Assembly: GCF_011045165.1 (NCBI RefSeq) | Contig: NZ_JAAKZI010000008.1 | Span: 1 to 64,000 of the forward strand | DNA: 64,000 nucleotides | Reading direction: 5' to 3' | Source: Arthrobacter silviterrae | GTDB lineage: Bacteria > Actinomycetota > Actinomycetes > Actinomycetales > Micrococcaceae | Translations under genes and position numbers: made by a program | Part shown: positions 47,086-56,350 of the stretch, piece by piece | Position numbering within the stretch: the stretch's first letter is position 1 | Layout of the letters: each line of letters opens with the position of its first letter | The notes under the pieces: model-generated | Seen by the model: the letters and a program-made list of their open reading frames with translations, nothing else | Database searches by the model: none | What the model was told of the DNA's origin: nothing

Positions 47086-47652
47086 ATGATCACCGCCAGC
47101 ACCCAATGCGCGTCCGCCTTGGCCCCGCGGCTGTCGCACCTTTCGGCCGTCGCGGCCGTGGCCGCCGTCGTGCTTCTTTCCGGCTGCTCCGGGGCCCCGG
47201 TTTCGCCGTCGTCGTCCGCACCGGGTTCCACCACTGCCACCAGTGCGGCCTCCAGTCCAGCCACCACCGCGGCCGCCAGCACCGATGCCAGCGCACAGCC
47301 CACGGTGGAATCCGCCGTCAATGAACTGGTGGCCGGCTTCCCGTCCACGCTCATTCCCCTCATGAAGGGTGCACAGGTCCAGGCATCAAGCCTGCAACGG
47401 AGCACCCCTTTGTCCGTCGCGTCCCTGACCGCCACGATCACGGCCAAGCCCGCCGACGTCCTGGCGTATTACACCAAGGTCTACACGGGCCAAAAGTTTA
47501 CGGCCCTCCCCGGGGATGCGGTGGATGGCACGCCCTCGAAGACATTTGTGCGCGGCGCGGGGCAGGAGAATGTGGTGGTCAGCGTTGTCCAGACCGGTTC
47601 CACGTCCACGGTTACCGTTGGCGCCAACGTATTGCCGGCGTCCCTGAAGTAA
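47086..47652 (+). CDS. Putative lipoprotein
   Basis: The 188-aa protein has a signal peptide ending in the lipobox LLSGC (Cys about residue 34), so it should be lipidated by Lgt and cut by LspA. A Ser/Thr/Ala-rich linker (about 36-72) leads to a compact domain of about 110 residues without a motif I recognise. AAGGAA precedes the ATG. It is divergent from dinB and 57 bases before the prenyl synthase gene on the same strand; the two may be cotranscribed. Function unknown. Confidence 0.85.
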   Translation: MITASTQCASALAPRLSHLSAVAAVAAVVLLSGCSGAPVSPSSSAPGSTTATSAASSPATTAAASTDASAQPTVESAVNELVAGFPSTLIPLMKGAQVQASSLQRSTPLSVASLTATITAKPADVLAYYTKVYTGQKFTALPGDAVDGTPSKTFVRGAGQENVVVSVVQTGSTSTVTVGANVLPASLK

Positions 47653-47709
47653 CCCCGAACACTTTTCCCGATTCCACCCATGGCGAGACACAGCAAGGAT
47701 TCCCACAGC

Positions 47710-48813
47710 ATGAGCGCATTTGCCGCGACCACGGAGGACCCGACCACGGTTGAGCAGGAAGCCTTTGTCGCAGAAGTGGCGGATGAACTGACATCCTTCC
47801 TGGACGAAAAGCACACGCTGCTTGGCCGGATTTCCCCGGACACCCTGGTCCTGGTGGATGCCATCAGGTCGCTGGTGACCGGTGGCAAGCGCATGCGGGC
47901 CCTGCTGGCCTATTGGGGTTGGCGCGGGGCGGGGGGCAGAGCCGGTGCCCGCGAAATCATCCTGGCCGGGGCTGCGTTGGAACTGTTTCAGGCTGCCGCC
48001 CTGATCCATGACGACATCATTGACAGGTCCGACACCCGCAGGGGCGGCCCCAGCGTCCACCGCCAGTTCAGCACCCTGCATGCGGAACGCAACTGGGCGT
48101 TGAACGAGGAACGATTCGGCCATGCGGCGGCCATCTTGACCGGCGACCTGTGCCTGTCATTTAGCGAAGAGGTTTTTGCCTCCATCGGCGCCGGCGCCGC
48201 CAGCCCGGCCCGCTCCGTGTTCAACCTGATGCGGGCAGAGGTCATGGCCGGGCAGTACCTGGACATTCTCGAGGAGGTGTCCGGGCCGTCCAAACCCCAC
48301 GGGACAGCCGTGGCCCGCGCCTCCGCCATCATCCGGTTCAAGAGTGCCAAGTACTCGTCCGAGCACCCGCTGGTGCTGGGCGGGGCGCTGGCAGGCGGCA
48401 GCACCGAACTCCTGGCAGGGTACAGTGCGTTCGCCCTACCCCTGGGCGAAGCCTTCCAATTGCGCGACGACGTCCTGGGCGTGTTTGGCGACCCTGCCCA
48501 GACCGGGAAACCGGCGGGCGACGACCTCCGGGAAGGCAAGCGCACCGTGCTGGTGGGGTTGACCATCGACGGCGCCAATGAGGCCGACAGGCGGTTTGTC
48601 GATTCGCACCTGGGCCGGCAGGACCTGGGCGAGGATCAAATTGCCAAGCTGTGCGCCATCATGGTCGATTCCCAGGCGCTGGCGCGGACGGAAGAGATGA
48701 TTTCCGGGCTGAGCAGCACGGCCTTTGCAGCCCTCGCAGCCCTTCCCGTTGCAGCTGATGTCCGGAAAGCGCTCTCAGCACTGGGCCGAAGCGCCGTCTC
48801 CCGCACGTCCTAG
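47710..48813 (+). CDS. Polyprenyl diphosphate synthase
   Basis: Condenses isopentenyl diphosphate with an allylic primer to make C15-C20+ isoprenoid diphosphates. The 367-aa all-helical enzyme has the GGKRMR substrate site (58-63), the first Asp-rich motif DDIID (101-105) and the second DDVLGVFGD (about 240-250), where the fifth residue is Gly instead of Asp, as is common in actinobacterial IdsA-type enzymes. Chain length cannot be fixed from sequence. ATG at 47710 has AAGGA upstream; an earlier in-frame ATG has none. It holds the place of mycobacterial Rv2173 (idsA2). Confidence 0.93.
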   Translation: MSAFAATTEDPTTVEQEAFVAEVADELTSFLDEKHTLLGRISPDTLVLVDAIRSLVTGGKRMRALLAYWGWRGAGGRAGAREIILAGAALELFQAAALIHDDIIDRSDTRRGGPSVHRQFSTLHAERNWALNEERFGHAAAILTGDLCLSFSEEVFASIGAGAASPARSVFNLMRAEVMAGQYLDILEEVSGPSKPHGTAVARASAIIRFKSAKYSSEHPLVLGGALAGGSTELLAGYSAFALPLGEAFQLRDDVLGVFGDPAQTGKPAGDDLREGKRTVLVGLTIDGANEADRRFVDSHLGRQDLGEDQIAKLCAIMVDSQALARTEEMISGLSSTAFAALAALPVAADVRKALSALGRSAVSRTS

Positions 48814-48830
48814 AACGTCACCGGCGGCTG

Positions 48831-49184
48831 TTACCACCCGAGGGCGGCTGCGCGGCGGCGGATTTCGGTTTTGCGCCCTTCGTGCAGGGCGTCTATGGGA
48901 CGGCCCGGCAGAGAATCATCGGGGGTGAAAAGCCACACAATGGCTTCCTCGTCGTCAAAGCCGGCGTCGTGAAGGACGGTAATGGTCCCCCGCAGGCTTT
49001 CAACGATGTGGCCGTCACTAAAGAATTCGGCGGGCACTGCGCGAATGTTGCGCTCCCCCACCCGGGCGGCCAACAGGGAACCGTCCTTGACAAGGGCATG
49101 GACTCTCGTGACAGAGATGTCAAGCCGCGCTGCCACGTCCGGCAGGGGCAACCATTCACTGACTACATTTTCTACATTGCTCAC
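48831..49184 (-). CDS. Rv2175c-like small DNA-binding protein
   Basis: The 117-aa protein has an N-terminal helix-turn-helix (WLPLPDVAARLDISVTRVHALVKDG) and a C-terminal helical domain rich in acidic residues (HDAGFDDEEAIVWLFTPDD, RPIDALHEGRKTEIRRRAAALGW). It matches Rv2175c, a winged-helix DNA-binding protein that is a substrate of kinase PknL; the kinase gene lies 1.7 kb away here too. The N-terminal Thr phosphorylated in mycobacteria is not evident in this protein. It is convergent with the prenyl synthase. Target genes are unknown. Confidence 0.85.
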   Translation of the reverse strand: MSNVENVVSEWLPLPDVAARLDISVTRVHALVKDGSLLAARVGERNIRAVPAEFFSDGHIVESLRGTITVLHDAGFDDEEAIVWLFTPDDSLPGRPIDALHEGRKTEIRRRAAALGW

Positions 49185-49448
49185 GCGTTAAAGGTTCCCA
49201 CAGATGTTGGCGAGCCGCACACCAATTCCGGTCCGGCCCGCCCGCAATCGTGCGATATTGACAACAATTGGGGCGGGCACGCAATTGCAGGCCATTCCCT
49301 GCCGAACAAATTCCATCCATGTACTTTGCAGCAGGCGTCTTCCCATTAGGGCGCGCATTGCCTAGATTTGGTGTAAATTCACATTAGTCACATATGTAAC
49401 ACCAATACCACTAGCACCATCCGCACCGGAACCTAGAGGACTGCACCC

Positions 49449-50807
49449 ATGACTTCCCCCCGCCCCTCACGGCCCGCACCTGCCGGCGGCAAGCAACTGG
49501 CGGCCGTCGCGACCGCCGCCATTCCCGTCGTTATGCTCTCCTCACTGGCCTTGGCACAGCCCGCGGCAGCGGCCCCCCTCCCTGCGGGGCCACGGACCCT
49601 GCCGACGGCCGTCACGCACGGCGGAATGGCCACCGTCGCCAAGAGTGTCCGCTCAGCCAGCATCCCCGCTGCAGTCGTTGCCGGCACCCTCCCGTCGCGC
49701 CTGGCCTCCCAGGCACCTTCGGCCCCAGCCACCCACAAGGTGGTGCCGGGGGACACGGTTTCCGCCATCGCCGCCCGCTACGGCCTCTCCACCAATTCCG
49801 TGCTGGCCCTTAACAAGCTCAGCGCCACCAGCATCATCTATCCCAACCAGGTCCTGAAGCTTCGCGCCACCGCTGCCGCGGCCCCCGCACCCGCTGCGGC
49901 CGCACCAAAGGCGGCTCCCTCCACGGGAGCCAGCTACGTCGTCGTCGCCGGTGACACGATGGGCGCCATTGCAGCCCGGCACGGCATGGGCACCGCGGCA
50001 CTCCTGGCAGCGAACGGCATGACCGCCTCCACCATCATTTACCCCGGCCAGGTGATCAAGGTGGGCGCCCCGGCGCACGCCGCCCCCGCAGCCCAGGTGT
50101 CGGCAGCCCCCAAACCGGCGGCAGCCGGCACCAAATACGTCATCAAGTCCGGCGACACGCTGTCCGCAATCGCGGCCAAGCACAGGGTTGGCCTGTCGGC
50201 CCTGGCCAAGGCGAACGGGATGTCGAGCGTCAACGCCACCATCTTCGCCGGCAAGACCCTGACCATACCCGGGGTCTCCGCGGCTTCCTCCACGGTCTCC
50301 CCGATTCAGCCGGCCGCCCCCACGGTGCCCAACACCTTCCTGCACTACACCTACCCGGATGCCGTCGTCGCCGACGCCAACAAGAACCTGCGGGCCCTGC
50401 TGGCAGCCCCGGCACCCACCAAGTCCCAGATGAAGGAAATGGTGGCACGGACGGCGGCGAGCATGGGCGTGGACCCGTCGCTGGCAATGGCCTTCGCGCA
50501 GCAGGAATCCGGGTTCAACCACCAGGTGGTCTCCCCCGCCAACGCGATCGGAACCATGCAGGTCATTCCCGACGCCGGCGACTGGGCCTCCGGGCTGGTG
50601 GGACGCAAGCTCAACCTGCTGAACCCGCAGGACAATGTCACGGCCGGCGTGGCCATCATCCGCGCCCTGCTGCAGACGTCCAAGACGGAGGACCTGGCCA
50701 TCGCGGGCTACTACCAGGGCCAGTATTCGGTCAGCGTGCACGGCATGTTCTCCGACACGAAGAACTACGTTGCCGCCATCAAGGCCAACCGGAAGTTGTT
50801 CCGCTAA
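49449..50807 (+). CDS. Secreted lytic transglycosylase with three LysM domains
   Basis: A peptidoglycan-cleaving enzyme. The 452-aa protein has a signal peptide (1-42), three LysM domains at about 95-139, 162-205 and 229-273 joined by Ala/Pro linkers, and a C-terminal SLT goose-lysozyme-like domain (about 325-445). Glu353 in AFAQQESGFN is the catalytic acid, followed by GTMQVIP. AGAGGA precedes the ATG. The leader is AT-rich and contains an interrupted GGTGTAAAT...TAACACC symmetry, a possible regulator site. It precedes the PASTA kinase in the same direction, separated by a terminator. Confidence 0.93.
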   Translation: MTSPRPSRPAPAGGKQLAAVATAAIPVVMLSSLALAQPAAAAPLPAGPRTLPTAVTHGGMATVAKSVRSASIPAAVVAGTLPSRLASQAPSAPATHKVVPGDTVSAIAARYGLSTNSVLALNKLSATSIIYPNQVLKLRATAAAAPAPAAAAPKAAPSTGASYVVVAGDTMGAIAARHGMGTAALLAANGMTASTIIYPGQVIKVGAPAHAAPAAQVSAAPKPAAAGTKYVIKSGDTLSAIAAKHRVGLSALAKANGMSSVNATIFAGKTLTIPGVSAASSTVSPIQPAAPTVPNTFLHYTYPDAVVADANKNLRALLAAPAPTKSQMKEMVARTAASMGVDPSLAMAFAQQESGFNHQVVSPANAIGTMQVIPDAGDWASGLVGRKLNLLNPQDNVTAGVAIIRALLQTSKTEDLAIAGYYQGQYSVSVHGMFSDTKNYVAAIKANRKLFR

Positions 50808-50840
50808 ACAGTTTGGAGGGCCGGCCAGTTCCGGTAAATG

Positions 50841-50871
50841 AAGGGTCCCGGCGGGTGTCGCCGGGACCCTT
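50841..50871 (+). terminator. Terminator after the LysM transglycosylase
   Basis: A perfect 13-bp stem (AAGGGTCCCGGCG / CGCCGGGACCCTT) with a 5-nt loop. Confidence 0.85.
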
Positions 50872-50885
50872 CCCGTTTCACCCCC

Positions 50886-50897
50886 TAAGATCGAAGG
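50886..50897 (+). promoter_or_regulatory. Leaderless promoter -10 of the PASTA kinase
   Basis: TAAGAT (50886-50891) is followed by six bases and GTG at 50898. It lies directly after the upstream terminator. Confidence 0.5.
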
Positions 50898-52952
50898 GTG
50901 CAAGAAGTGGCTAAGGACCCCCTGATCGGGTCAACCGTTGACGGGCGCTACCTGGTGTTGTCCAAGGTGGCGCGCGGCGGCATGTCAACCGTCTACCTGG
51001 CCAAGGACATTCGCCTCAACCGCAACATTGCGCTGAAGATCCTGCACCCCCACCTGGCCGTGGACAACGCCTTCATTGAGCGTCTGCAGCGGGAGGCCTG
51101 GAGCGCCGCCAGCCTCTCCCACCCGCACGTGGTTCAAATCCACGACCACGGCGCCGGCACCGGGCACGCCTACCTGGTCCTGGAATACATTGACGGATAT
51201 ACGCTCCGCGACGTCATCGACACCAATGGCGCCCTGACCCCGCGCCAGGCGCTGGACCTCATGGATCCCATCGTGGAGGGGCTTGCGGCCGCCCATTCGG
51301 CAGGGCTGGTCCACCGGGACGTCAAGCCGGAGAATGTGCTTATTTCGCATTCCGGCTGGGTCAAGATTGGCGATTTCGGCCTGTCCCGGGCCGTCACCAC
51401 CAACACCAATACAGCAACGCTCCTGGGCACGGTTGCCTACATCGCCCCGGAGCTGGTCAATGGGCAGGGCGGTGACGCCCGCAGCGACATCTACTCCGCC
51501 GGCATCATGCTGTACGAACTGCTGACGGGCGCCCAGCCCTTCCGCGGCACCGTCCCCATCGCCGTGGCCATGCAGCACGTCCGCGACGACGTTCCCCCGC
51601 CTTCCGCCGCCGTCCCCGGCCTGCCGGCCGAGATGGACGAGCTGGTGCGCTACATGAGTGAAAAGGATCCCGACAACCGGCCCGCCAACGGCGCCTCGCT
51701 GCTGGAGGACCTGCGCCACATCCGCGCCACGCTGACCCCCGCCGAGCTCGACGCCGGAGGCTCCAGCACGCGCGCCGATGCCCCTGCGTGGGCGGACGGA
51801 GGTGTCACGGAAGCCATCCCCGCAGGGTCCGGAGGCGAGGCTGGGAAACTGGCTGCCGACAGTGGCGACACCACGGTCCTGGCCGCGGCCGTCCACCCCA
51901 CCAGCGTCCTTCCGGCCGGCCGTCGGCTGTATGTCGATGAAGCCGTTCCCGACGGCGGCACGGAATCCCTTCCACGGCTGTCCAAGCGGGAGCAGCGTGC
52001 CGGGGCAAGGGCGCGCGCCAAGGCTGCCGCCCGGCCTGTCACGACGCTGGGGCCGCGCCACCCGCGGCGCCGCGCCCTCCTCTGGGTGCTGGTGGTGCTG
52101 ATTTTGGGGGTGCTGGGCGCCCTGGCCGGCTGGTATCTGGCGCTGGGGCCCGGGGCCCTGGCCACCGTGCCGAATGTGCACAACAAGACGGTGGCCCAGG
52201 CCCAGGCCATGCTGCATGCAGAGGGTTTCGACCTGGTCTCCACCACGGACGTCTTCTCCGAACAGGTGGCCACCGGAATGGTGGTGGACACGGACCCGGT
52301 CCATGGCACCTCGCAGCGCCGGTTTCAGGGCGTGACCCTGCAGGTGTCGAAGGGGCCGGTGCTGTATCCCGTTCCGGCCCTGGGGGGCATGACCCTCGAG
52401 GACGCCAAGGCGGCCCTCACTGCCGGGCACCTGGCCGTGGGGTCGGTGGGCGGAATCTACGATGAGAAGGCACCGGCCGGCACCGTGCTGAGCCAGGATC
52501 CTGCGGCCGGAGGCGGCTTCCGCGCCAACTCAAAGGTCAATGTCGTGGTGTCCAAGGGCCCCAAGCCCATTCCCGTTCCAACAGTCGTGGGCAAAACCTC
52601 GGATGACGCCCGGGCCGCCCTGACGTCGCTGGGACTGGTGCCGGAGATTGCTCCCGGGCAGGTGAACAGTGCCACAATTCCCGCCGGTTCCGTGGCGTCC
52701 CAGAGTCCGCAGTCAGGTGAGCTGACCGCCGGCGGCAAGGTCACGCTGACGCTTTCCAAGGGGCCCAGGATGGTCATGGTGCCGGACCTGGTCGGAAAGC
52801 AGGTGGGTGCCGCCACAGCGGAACTGCAGGCCCTCGGCTTCAAGGTGCAGGTTGAAAACCTGCTGGGCGGATTCTTTGGCACGGTCCGCTTCCAGGACCC
52901 CCAAGGCGTGGAGGCCCCAGAAGGCAGCACCGTTACGCTCAAGGTCATCTAA
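50898..52952 (+). CDS. Transmembrane Ser/Thr protein kinase with four PASTA domains
   Basis: A 684-aa receptor-type kinase. The kinase domain (about 18-275) has the glycine loop VARGGMSTVY, Lys in ALKILHPH, catalytic HRDVKPEN, DFGLS and APE. A cytosolic linker of about 115 residues follows, then one membrane helix (about 396-418) and four extracellular PASTA repeats that should bind muropeptides or lipid II. Position next to an Rv2175c-like gene and class II DAHP synthase corresponds to pknL, but mycobacterial PknL has no PASTA domains; the architecture is that of PknB. GTG at 50898 fits a leaderless mRNA; a GTG nine bases on with GAAGG upstream is the alternative. Confidence 0.95.
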   Translation: MQEVAKDPLIGSTVDGRYLVLSKVARGGMSTVYLAKDIRLNRNIALKILHPHLAVDNAFIERLQREAWSAASLSHPHVVQIHDHGAGTGHAYLVLEYIDGYTLRDVIDTNGALTPRQALDLMDPIVEGLAAAHSAGLVHRDVKPENVLISHSGWVKIGDFGLSRAVTTNTNTATLLGTVAYIAPELVNGQGGDARSDIYSAGIMLYELLTGAQPFRGTVPIAVAMQHVRDDVPPPSAAVPGLPAEMDELVRYMSEKDPDNRPANGASLLEDLRHIRATLTPAELDAGGSSTRADAPAWADGGVTEAIPAGSGGEAGKLAADSGDTTVLAAAVHPTSVLPAGRRLYVDEAVPDGGTESLPRLSKREQRAGARARAKAAARPVTTLGPRHPRRRALLWVLVVLILGVLGALAGWYLALGPGALATVPNVHNKTVAQAQAMLHAEGFDLVSTTDVFSEQVATGMVVDTDPVHGTSQRRFQGVTLQVSKGPVLYPVPALGGMTLEDAKAALTAGHLAVGSVGGIYDEKAPAGTVLSQDPAAGGGFRANSKVNVVVSKGPKPIPVPTVVGKTSDDARAALTSLGLVPEIAPGQVNSATIPAGSVASQSPQSGELTAGGKVTLTLSKGPRMVMVPDLVGKQVGAATAELQALGFKVQVENLLGGFFGTVRFQDPQGVEAPEGSTVTLKVI

Positions 52953-52955
52953 TGG

Positions 52956-52987
52956 GCGGCGGCGGCCGCTGCAGCGCCCCGCCGCCT
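52956..52987. terminator. Possible shared terminator between kinase and DAHP synthase genes
   Basis: GGCGGCGG and CCGCCGCC arms of 8 bp enclose a 16-nt GC-rich loop in the 40-base gap between the two converging stops. Confidence 0.4.
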
Positions 52988-52992
52988 GCCCC

Positions 52993-54390
52993 CTACTTTG
53001 TCTGGCTGAGGGCCCCGGCGACGAGGAACGCCATTTCGAGGGACTGCTTGTGGTTCAGGCGGGGGTCGCAGACGGACTCGTACCCCGTCAGGAAGGCTTC
53101 CTGGTCGATGGGGTCGGCGCCGCCAAGGCATTCGGCAACGTCGTCGCCGGTCATTTCCACATGCAGCCCGCCGGGGAATGTGCCCAGTGCCTGGTGGACC
53201 TCGAAGAAGCCCCTGACCTCATCGATGACGTCGTCGAAATTGCGCGTCTTGTAGCCGTTGGGAGAGGTGACGGTGTTCCCGTGCATGGGGTCGGTCACCC
53301 ACAGCACTTGGGCGCCGGAAGCGGTGACCTTTTCCACGAGGTTGGGGAGCTTTTCGCGGATGTTCCCGGCACCCATGCGGGTGATGAATGTCAGGCGGCC
53401 CGGCTCGCGGTTGGGGTCCAGCTTCTCGATCAGGCGCAGGGCGTCGTCGGGGGACGTGGTGGGCCCGAGCTTGACGCCGATGGGGTTGCGGACGCGGGAG
53501 AGGAAGTCGACATGTGCCTGGTCCAGGTCACGGGTGCGCTCGCCAATCCACAGGAAGTGGGCGGAGGTGTCGTAGGGCAGGCCCGTGCGGGAATCGATGC
53601 GTGTCAGTGCCCGTTCGTAGTCGAGCAGGAGCGCCTCGTGGCTGGCGAAGAATTCCACCGTCTTCAGGGCCTCGAAGTCGGCGCCGCAGGACGCCATGAA
53701 CTTGATGGCCCGGTCAATGTCCTTGGCCAGTTTTTCGTAGCGGCTGTGGGCCGGGTTGGAGGTGAAGCCGCGGTTCCATTCGTGCACGCTGCGCAGGTCG
53801 GCAAAGCCGCCCTGCGTGAACGCACGGATGAGGTTCAGGGTCGACGCGGAGGTGTGGTAGGCCTTGACCATCCGGGAGGCGTCGTGCTTGCGGGACTCGG
53901 GGGTGAAGTCATATCCGTTGACAATGTCGCCCCGGTAGGCGGGGAGGGTGACGCCGTCGCGCGTTTCATCATTGGAGGAGCGCGGCTTCGCGAACTGCCC
54001 GGCCATGCGGCCCATCTTGATGACGGGCAGCTGGGCGCCGTACGTGAGCACCACGGCCATCTGCAGGATGGTCTTGACGCGTGCGCTGATCCTGTCCGCA
54101 GTGGCGGCGGCAAAGGTTTCGGCGCAGTCGCCGCCCTGCAGCAGGAACGCCTTGCCCTGGGCGGCCTTGGCCAGGCGGGAGCGCAGCACATCCACTTCGC
54201 CGGCAAACACGAGGGGCGGCAGCGAGGAAAGCTCCTTCACGCTGGCATCAAAGACGTTGGTGTCGGACCAGGTGGGCTGCTGGGCGATGGTGAGGTCGCG
54301 CCAGTCGTCGAGGCCGGGGTAAACGGCAGCGCCGGGGATCGAAATGCCGGCGGCGGGTGCGCCCGGTACGGGGGAAGTTAGCTCAGTCAC
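52993..54390 (-). CDS. aroG: Class II 3-deoxy-7-phosphoheptulonate synthase
   Basis: Joins phosphoenolpyruvate and erythrose 4-phosphate, the first step of the shikimate pathway to aromatic amino acids. The 465-aa TIM-barrel protein has the class II signatures: QGGDCAETF with its metal/feedback Cys, PVIKMGRMAGQFAKPRS, SAHFLWIGERTR, NPIGVKLGP, TDPMHGNT and GGLHVEMTGDDVAECLGG. The length and N-terminal extension are those of the mycobacterial AroG (Rv2178c), which associates with chorismate mutase. The GTG start is supported by TAGGCT exactly 6 nt upstream. Confidence 0.96.
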   Translation of the reverse strand: MTELTSPVPGAPAAGISIPGAAVYPGLDDWRDLTIAQQPTWSDTNVFDASVKELSSLPPLVFAGEVDVLRSRLAKAAQGKAFLLQGGDCAETFAAATADRISARVKTILQMAVVLTYGAQLPVIKMGRMAGQFAKPRSSNDETRDGVTLPAYRGDIVNGYDFTPESRKHDASRMVKAYHTSASTLNLIRAFTQGGFADLRSVHEWNRGFTSNPAHSRYEKLAKDIDRAIKFMASCGADFEALKTVEFFASHEALLLDYERALTRIDSRTGLPYDTSAHFLWIGERTRDLDQAHVDFLSRVRNPIGVKLGPTTSPDDALRLIEKLDPNREPGRLTFITRMGAGNIREKLPNLVEKVTASGAQVLWVTDPMHGNTVTSPNGYKTRNFDDVIDEVRGFFEVHQALGTFPGGLHVEMTGDDVAECLGGADPIDQEAFLTGYESVCDPRLNHKQSLEMAFLVAGALSQTK

Positions 54391-54402
54391 CCCCCAAGCC
54401 TA
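54391..54402 (-). promoter_or_regulatory. Leaderless promoter -10 of the DAHP synthase gene
   Basis: TAGGCT on the minus strand (54402-54397) is followed by six bases and the GTG start at 54390. Confidence 0.5.
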
Positions 54403-54477
54403 TCCCCCCTGGGCGCGGCCCTTCCACCCGGTCCAGCCCCTGAGATGATGCGGGCCACGGACCGTTTCGACTGGCGG

Positions 54478-55419
54478 TCAGGCTTCCGGGGGCACGCCGC
54501 CGTCGGCCTCCACGGGGCCGGGCTCGACGCCGGCGGGCCCGTTCCCAGCGGGCTTGTCCGCAGCCGGCCCGTTCCCAACAGGCTCGACGGCGGCGGCCGG
54601 CTTGGTGCCGATGACGGTCACGGTGCCGGGGGCCACGGTGGAGGCGGGGTCGGCGCGGACCGCGTCCGCGGCCTTGGCATCCTGTCCGGCAGCCCTGGCA
54701 CTGCCTGGCGCCTTGGGGCCGGCGGGCTTGCCGGACTTTTGTGCGGCAATCTTTTCCTTCACGGTGCTCGCGTAGGAATCAACGTATTCCTGGCCGGAGA
54801 GGCGCATGAGCTCATACATGATTTCATCCGTGACGGAGCGCTGGACAAACCTGTCATCCTGCATGCCCTGATATCGGCTGAAGTCCATCGGTTCACCGAA
54901 TATGATGCCCAGGCGGCGGATGTTGGGGATGCGGCGGCCAATGGGTTGGACCTTGTCAGTGCCGATCATGGCCACGGGAATCACGGGCACATTGGCCGTG
55001 AGCACCAGCTTGGCCACGCCCACCTTGCCCCGGTAGAGCCGCCCGTCAGGGCTGCGCGTGCCTTCCGGATAGATGCCCAGCAGTCCGCCGCCAGTGAGAA
55101 CGTCCACGCCGGTCTGCAGGGAGTTCGCGGACGCCGCTCCCCCGGACCGGTCCATCGGCAGCTGGTTGGTCAGCTTGAAAAACGCCGCCGTCAGCCGGCC
55201 CTTGATGCCGCGGCCGGTGAAGTAGTCGCTCTTGGCCAGGAAGACGACGGGCCGGGGCACCATGAGGGGCATGAAAATGGAATCGGAGAAGGAAAGGTGG
55301 TTGCTGGCCAGCACGGCCGGGCCGTCAACGGGCAGGTTGTCCAGGCCCTTGGTCCAGGGGCGGAAAAGCACCTTCAGCACAGGCCCCAGGAAGATCTTTT
55401 TGAGCACCCAATAAATCAC
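54478..55419 (-). CDS. plsC: 1-acyl-sn-glycerol-3-phosphate acyltransferase (PlsC family)
   Basis: Acylates lysophosphatidate or a related lysolipid at the membrane. The 313-aa protein has the catalytic H-x4-D motif (His41 to Asp46 in NHLSFSD), the substrate motif PEGTRSPDG (about 116-124) and VIPVAMIGT. Beyond residue 220 it carries an unusual low-complexity tail rich in Ala, Pro and Gly with PAGNGPAG-like units. GTG at 55419 was chosen because GGAGAGGAA precedes it and VIYWVLKK is the usual N-terminus. Rv2182c holds the same place in mycobacteria. Confidence 0.92.
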   Translation of the reverse strand: MIYWVLKKIFLGPVLKVLFRPWTKGLDNLPVDGPAVLASNHLSFSDSIFMPLMVPRPVVFLAKSDYFTGRGIKGRLTAAFFKLTNQLPMDRSGGAASANSLQTGVDVLTGGGLLGIYPEGTRSPDGRLYRGKVGVAKLVLTANVPVIPVAMIGTDKVQPIGRRIPNIRRLGIIFGEPMDFSRYQGMQDDRFVQRSVTDEIMYELMRLSGQEYVDSYASTVKEKIAAQKSGKPAGPKAPGSARAAGQDAKAADAVRADPASTVAPGTVTVIGTKPAAAVEPVGNGPAADKPAGNGPAGVEPGPVEADGGVPPEA

Positions 55420-55600
55420 AGTATGGTTCCTCTCCGGCGCCACCGATTGCAGCCATGCCAGCCCACCGCGTCAGCCCGCCATGAACGTATCAACAGTAGT
55501 CTAGTGAGAGAGGCATGAATGGGCGTCCAAGCAGGCTGCGACACCGGGCATTTGTACGGACGGCCCATGTACGCTTGTCTCACACGGACGGAAGGCCCCC

Positions 55601-56350
55601 ATGAGCACGGTGCAACAGTTCCGCTCTGACGGACATGGAAGTTTGGCGCGCGTGGGTGTGGCCGTGTGCCACGGGTTCACAGGCTCACCGGTTTCCATGC
55701 GCGGCTGGTCCGAGTACCTGGCCGGGCAGGGCTACGCCGTCAGCCTGCCCCTGCTGGCCGGCCACGGCACCACCTGGCAGGACCTCTCACGCACCCCCTG
55801 GACACACTGGTACCGCGATTTTGAGGCCGCCTACCTCGAGCTGGCCGCCCGCTGCGACACCGTCTTTGTGGCCGGCCTTTCCATGGGCGGGGCCCTGGCC
55901 CTGCGGGTGGCGGCGCTGCACCCCGTGGCGGGGATCGCCGTGGTCAATCCCGGCCTGACATTCAGTGACAAGCGGGCCGGGTACTCGGGACTGTTAAAAC
56001 ACGTCCTGAAAAGCGTGCCGGCCATTGGCGACGACATCAAAAAGCCGGGCGTCACCGAGGGCGCCTATGACCGCACGCCCGTGGCTGCCGTGCATGAACT
56101 GTCCAAGCTTTTCACCGACACCATCTCCCTGCTGCCGCGTGTCACGGCGCCGGCCCTGGTGTTCCGCTCCACCGAGGACCATGTGGTGCCTGAATCCAGC
56201 ATGGACGCCCTGCGCGCCGGCCTGGGCTCCCCGGAACTGGAAGTGGTGCCGCTGGCCAACAGCTACCATGTGGCCACCATGGACCACGACTCCCCACAAA
56301 TATTTGCCCAATCCAACGAGTTCTTCCGGAGGCACTGCGGTGCAATCTGA
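55601..56350 (+). CDS. Alpha/beta hydrolase, carboxylesterase type
   Basis: The 249-aa hydrolase has the complete catalytic triad: Ser94 in GLSMGG, Asp193 in STEDHVVP and His223 in SYHVATMD, and the oxyanion-hole HGFTGSP (24-30). The size and the motif pattern resemble Est30-type carboxylesterases and monoacylglycerol lipases. Substrate unknown, possibly acylglycerols given the divergent acyltransferase gene next to it. GGAAGG precedes the ATG. Its end overlaps the next gene by 11 bases. Confidence 0.93.
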   Translation: MSTVQQFRSDGHGSLARVGVAVCHGFTGSPVSMRGWSEYLAGQGYAVSLPLLAGHGTTWQDLSRTPWTHWYRDFEAAYLELAARCDTVFVAGLSMGGALALRVAALHPVAGIAVVNPGLTFSDKRAGYSGLLKHVLKSVPAIGDDIKKPGVTEGAYDRTPVAAVHELSKLFTDTISLLPRVTAPALVFRSTEDHVVPESSMDALRAGLGSPELEVVPLANSYHVATMDHDSPQIFAQSNEFFRRHCGAI

